A stretch of DNA of 17,418 nucleotides from an uncultured Sutterella sp. (lineage in GTDB: Bacteria; Pseudomonadota; Gammaproteobacteria; Burkholderiales; Burkholderiaceae_F): assembly GCA_900542195.1 (NCBI GenBank), contig UQNA01000058.1:1-17418 (forward strand), given 5' to 3'. The notes under the pieces were generated by a model that saw nothing but the letters and a program-made list of their open reading frames with translations, ran no database searches and was not told where the DNA came from. How positions within the stretch are numbered: position 1 is the first letter of the stretch; each line of letters opens with the position of its first letter. Of this stretch, positions 14,547 through 17,418 are shown piece after piece. The position numbers and the translations under genes are program-made.

Positions 14547-15800
14547 TTATTTCAAGCTCTTAATTTGAGAAGAGAGACGGACAAGACTCAACGCTACGTC
14601 AGCAGCAGCTTCCAGTGATTTAACCGGGATGCATTCGTAGACGCTGTGGTAATTCATTCCGCCGGTAAAGACGTTCGGGCAAGGCAAGCCTCTAGTAGAC
14701 AGACGAGCACCGTCAGTGCCTCCGCGAATCGGCTCTTCGATCAGTTCGATTCCTGCTTCTCTATACGCCTGACGGACAATTTCCATTACCTTAGGAGCTT
14801 GATCCAAATAAGGACGCATATTTTCGTAGCTGTCTTTGATAGTCAAACTTACTTTTGCTCTTGGTTCGGATTCTTGGATCTCTTCTACCAGCTTTTTCAG
14901 AAGTTCTTTCTTGGCTTCAAACTTAGCTTTGTCGTGATCGCGAATCAAAATACGAACAGTGGTTGATGCAACCGTTCCTTCAACTTTATTCGGATGGATA
15001 AAGCCTTCATAGCCTTCAGTTGTTTCAGGGGCTTGATCTGCGGGAAGCCGGCTAATCAAGTTAGCAGCCAGTTTCAAGGAGTTAACCATCTTTCCTTTAG
15101 AAAGACCAGGATGAACAACAACGCCGGCAATCTGAACAAAAGCCGTGGCTGCATTAAAGTTCTCGGTTTCTAAAGTTCCAATCTCGCCGCCGTCAAAAGT
15201 ATAGGCATATTGAGCTCCGAAATGCTCAATATCAAAATTGACCGTGCCTTTTGCGATTTCTTCATCAGGCGTGAAGGCTACGCAAATTTTTGCATGCGGA
15301 ATTTCCGGATGAGTTTTGAGATAAGCCATGCAAGCGGTAATCGCTGCAATTCCGGCTTTATCATCAGCGCCCAGCAGAGTTGTGCCGTCTGTAAAAATGA
15401 TTTCCTGGTTGAGATATTTCTTAATTTCCGGGAAAGCCTCTTCTTTGAAATAGATCCCCTTCTCCGGATTCAAGAGAACATCTTTTCCTTCATAAACCAA
15501 GATCTGCGGCTTTATATTGACTGCCGGAGCATCCGGAGAAGTATCCATATGAGCGATCAGACCAAGTCCCGGGCAATCTTCACAGCCCGGCGTGGCAGGA
15601 AGCGTTCCGTAAACTACACCGCCTTTACCGATATGTGCGTCCCGCAATCCGGAAGATTTCAGTTCTGTGACCAGTTCCTCGGCTAAAAGCAATTGATTGG
15701 GGGTAGAAGGCTCTTCTGTGCTTTCTCTTGAAGACTGAGTCTCGTAAAGAACATAACTTAGAAACTCAGGAACGATGTTCGGAAATTTTTTAGGAGTCAT
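14547..15800 (-). CDS. pepT: Peptidase T (tripeptide aminopeptidase)
   Basis: The 417-residue protein is a close PepT homologue (E. coli PepT has 408). The M20 di-zinc site is complete: His84 and Asp86 in IAHMDTSP, Asp146 in LLGADDKAG, catalytic Glu180/Glu181 in FTPDEEI, Asp203 in TFDGGEIG, and His385 in GGMNYHSVYE. The substrate-binding RGGTDGARLS is at 359-368. It removes the N-terminal residue of tripeptides in the cytoplasm and often responds to anaerobiosis in enteric bacteria. The ribosome site is a modest GAAAGA. It stands alone on the minus strand, with a terminator downstream, and is divergent from a DcuC-family carrier. Confidence 0.96.
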   Translation of the reverse strand: MTPKKFPNIVPEFLSYVLYETQSSRESTEEPSTPNQLLLAEELVTELKSSGLRDAHIGKGGVVYGTLPATPGCEDCPGLGLIAHMDTSPDAPAVNIKPQILVYEGKDVLLNPEKGIYFKEEAFPEIKKYLNQEIIFTDGTTLLGADDKAGIAAITACMAYLKTHPEIPHAKICVAFTPDEEIAKGTVNFDIEHFGAQYAYTFDGGEIGTLETENFNAATAFVQIAGVVVHPGLSKGKMVNSLKLAANLISRLPADQAPETTEGYEGFIHPNKVEGTVASTTVRILIRDHDKAKFEAKKELLKKLVEEIQESEPRAKVSLTIKDSYENMRPYLDQAPKVMEIVRQAYREAGIELIEEPIRGGTDGARLSTRGLPCPNVFTGGMNYHSVYECIPVKSLEAAADVALSLVRLSSQIKSLK

Positions 15801-16059
15801 TTTCTTTCAAAAATAATTAAGAACTTTCGGCATTATTTGCTCGGGTTTATCAAATAGTCATGCAGGAAACTACCTACTCACATATAGGTAGATAGTTATA
15901 ATTCTCATTATTTTTCATAATATTATTGCTCATTCTTGATTTTATAAATATCTGCACAAAACAGTGTTATTCCCAATTGATTTAATTGAATTACCTGATT
16001 TTTGAAATTAGCTCTGCTCTCTAACATGAGCCCGTTCATTTCAACATTGCGAGACAAAA
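15801..16059. promoter_or_regulatory. Divergent AT-rich control region between pepT and the second carrier gene
   Basis: This 259-base gap contains no gene. It holds the inverted repeat CTACCTA-N8-TAGGTAG (15870-15891), an operator-like site 70 bases upstream of pepT, and CAATT-N5-AATTG (15974-15988), which includes a TTGAT half-site reminiscent of FNR but with a poor second half. The stretch 15895-15955 is very AT-rich. No promoter pair could be set with confidence. Confidence 0.4.
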
Positions 16060-17346
16060 ATGACTTTTAGTGCTTGGGTTGCTATTGCGGCAGTAATAGG
16101 AACCATCTATGGCCTTATTAAGCGGTACGAGACTCGTCTGGTACTTCTTCTTGCAGGCTTAGCCATGTGCGTACTCTCCATGGATCCCATGGAGGCTTTT
16201 CTGCAGTTTGATAAATCAATGACGAATAAGGCACTGATTATCTCAATCTGTTCTTCTATGGGTTTTGCGGCTTGCGTTACGATGACTAAATGCGACCTTC
16301 ATTTGGTCAGTCTTTTAACGAAACCTTTAAACAAACTCGGCGTTTTACTTCTTCCATGCTGCATGCTGGTAACCGGTGTTGCTTCCTTGGCAATCGGTTC
16401 CTTGGCCGGTTTGTGTGCCGCCATCGGCCCAACACTTGTCGCTCTCATGATTAGAGCAGGATTCCGTCCGGCAATTGCCGCAGCCGCGATTATTTCATCT
16501 ACTCTGCCTAATTATTGGTCTCCCGGCTCAACTGACAACATCCTTGTAGCGCAAATTGCAAATATTGCCGTGATGGATCAAATCAACTACATCTCCGGGA
16601 AAATCCTTCTTTTGTTCGTCTTCTGCGTTATTGCACTGACCGCAATCTGTTTCATTTTCGGCGACTACAAGAAAAACGGTACTTTCCAAGAAGCTGGAGC
16701 TGCCGACGCCGGAGAATTAAACCGCCCCTTACCTGAGCTTCCGGCCAATCCGAACATCCTTAAAGCCTTTGCTCCTCTTCTTCCGGTTGTGCTTCTCTTC
16801 GTAATCTCTTTGTGGTTCCCGCAAATCAAGATGAGCGTTGCTACTGCCATGTTAATCGGCTTCATCTACGTCATCTTTGTGACTAGAAGCAATCCTGCCG
16901 AATTAGTTAAGAAATTCTTTGACGGGATGGGTTCAGGCTACGGCAACATTATCGGCTTAATTATCGCCGCCGGTGTTTTTGCAGCCGGATTAAGAAGCTG
17001 CGGTGTAGTTACCGGATTCATTGACTACCTCAAGGACTCTTCAGAAATCGCAAAGATCGGAGGCTCATTCGGTCCTTATATTCTGGGTGTTATGACCGGA
17101 TCCGGCAATGCAGCAGCTTTTGCCTTCTGCGAATCCGTTGTACCTCACGCCGCTGATTTCGGCATGAAGATCCAAGACCTCGGCTTCCTGACCTGCCTTT
17201 CCGCAACCCTCGGCCGCGTATCTTCTCCATTAGCCGCCGGCGTTATTCTGATTGCAGGTATTGCCGGAACTTCTCCAATCGAAGTAATTAAACGTTCCGC
17301 TTTAGTCAGCCTCGGCGCCATCGTTTTTACCATCTTCCTTATGTAA
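16060..17346 (+). CDS. Second DcuC-family dicarboxylate carrier
   Basis: The 428-residue membrane protein belongs to the DcuC family but is shorter than the copy at 10402-11796 and clearly divergent from it. Hydrophobic spans fill most of the chain, with one hydrophilic loop at about residues 201-232. Family hallmarks are KPLNKLGVLLLP, STLPNYWSPGSTDN, IAAGVFAAGLRSCG, MTGSGNAAAFAFCESVVPHA (345-364), TLGRVSSPLAAG (383-394) and the tail TSPIEVIKRSA. A C4-dicarboxylate or related acid is the probable cargo. Its ribosome site is weak (GCGAGA). The gene is monocistronic here, and a group II intron end begins 18 bases after its stop codon, so no native terminator is seen. Confidence 0.85.
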   Translation: MTFSAWVAIAAVIGTIYGLIKRYETRLVLLLAGLAMCVLSMDPMEAFLQFDKSMTNKALIISICSSMGFAACVTMTKCDLHLVSLLTKPLNKLGVLLLPCCMLVTGVASLAIGSLAGLCAAIGPTLVALMIRAGFRPAIAAAAIISSTLPNYWSPGSTDNILVAQIANIAVMDQINYISGKILLLFVFCVIALTAICFIFGDYKKNGTFQEAGAADAGELNRPLPELPANPNILKAFAPLLPVVLLFVISLWFPQIKMSVATAMLIGFIYVIFVTRSNPAELVKKFFDGMGSGYGNIIGLIIAAGVFAAGLRSCGVVTGFIDYLKDSSEIAKIGGSFGPYILGVMTGSGNAAAFAFCESVVPHAADFGMKIQDLGFLTCLSATLGRVSSPLAAGVILIAGIAGTSPIEVIKRSALVSLGAIVFTIFLM

Positions 17347-17364
17347 CAACCGAAAGAATCAAAA

Positions 17365-17418
17365 ATCGAGTAGAGGGTTGGGTTGCCCCGTCCCCCTCTC
17401 ACAGCACCCACCGTACGG
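17365..17418 (-). mobile_element. 3' end of a group II intron (end of domain V and domain VI), cut by the window edge
   Basis: Read on the minus strand, the last bases give CCGTACGGTGGGTGC, like the closing strand of a group II intron domain V, then TGTGAGAGGGGGACGG and the ending CCCTCTACTCGAT. The stretches GAGAGGG (17394-17400) and CCCTCTACTC (17368-17377) pair to form a domain VI stem in which one A (17371) is bulged, seven bases from the 3' end, as expected for the branch-point adenosine. The intron ends in AT at 17365-17366; 17364 and below is the 3' exon. The body with its reverse transcriptase would lie to the right of the window on the minus strand. The call rests on about 54 bases of pattern matching. 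Confidence 0.75.

Noticed and set aside
15974..15988. FNR-like site TTGAT-N4-TTGAA upstream of the second carrier
   Set aside because: Only the first half matches the consensus; the second half has two mismatches out of five, so in AT-rich DNA it is not convincing.

Overview
The window looks like chromosomal DNA of a host-associated betaproteobacterium, most likely of the Sutterellaceae (Parasutterella/Sutterella-like). This is an inference from gene content. There are no sugar-uptake genes, but there is an Aap-type amino-acid ABC transporter, two DcuC-family dicarboxylate carriers, two M20 metallopeptidases, a CbpA/CbpM pair and a PaeA/YtfL homologue. No rRNA, tRNA or CRISPR array was seen.

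Layout. Bases 1-508 hold the 3' part of a PD-(D/E)XK nuclease-domain protein cut by the window edge, followed by a strong bidirectional terminator. On the minus strand, cbpA-cbpM-paeA fill 3306-663. Divergent from them is the plus-strand operon aapJ-aapQ-aapM plus an AtaL-like SRPBCC protein (3609-7477), with a terminator-like hairpin between aapJ and aapQ. The operon has no aapP ATPase gene. A minus-strand ahpC follows (8114-7551), then a plus-strand M20 peptidase (8352-9623) whose promoter spacer holds a perfect TGGT-N3-ACCA operator-like palindrome, then a macrodomain protein (9702-10214). A catabolic-looking locus occupies 10402-14302: an amidohydrolase and a DcuC carrier co-transcribed on the minus strand, with a divergent LysR regulator. 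Minus-strand pepT and a divergent second DcuC-family carrier complete the coding part. The last 54 bases match the 3' end of a group II intron in minus orientation, inserted 18 bases after that carrier's stop codon.

How the genes fit together. Most of the region serves import and breakdown of amino acids, peptides and dicarboxylates: binding protein and permeases for amino acids, tripeptidase and a second M20 hydrolase in the cytoplasm, DcuC carriers for C4-dicarboxylates or related acids, and an amidohydrolase of unknown substrate next to a carrier and a LysR sensor. AhpC and CbpA/CbpM cover peroxide and protein-folding stress. I see no clear multi-gene defence system. The best leads are the LysR/amidohydrolase/DcuC locus, the aapP-less operon ending in an AtaL-like gene, the operator in the M20 peptidase promoter, and the group II intron edge.
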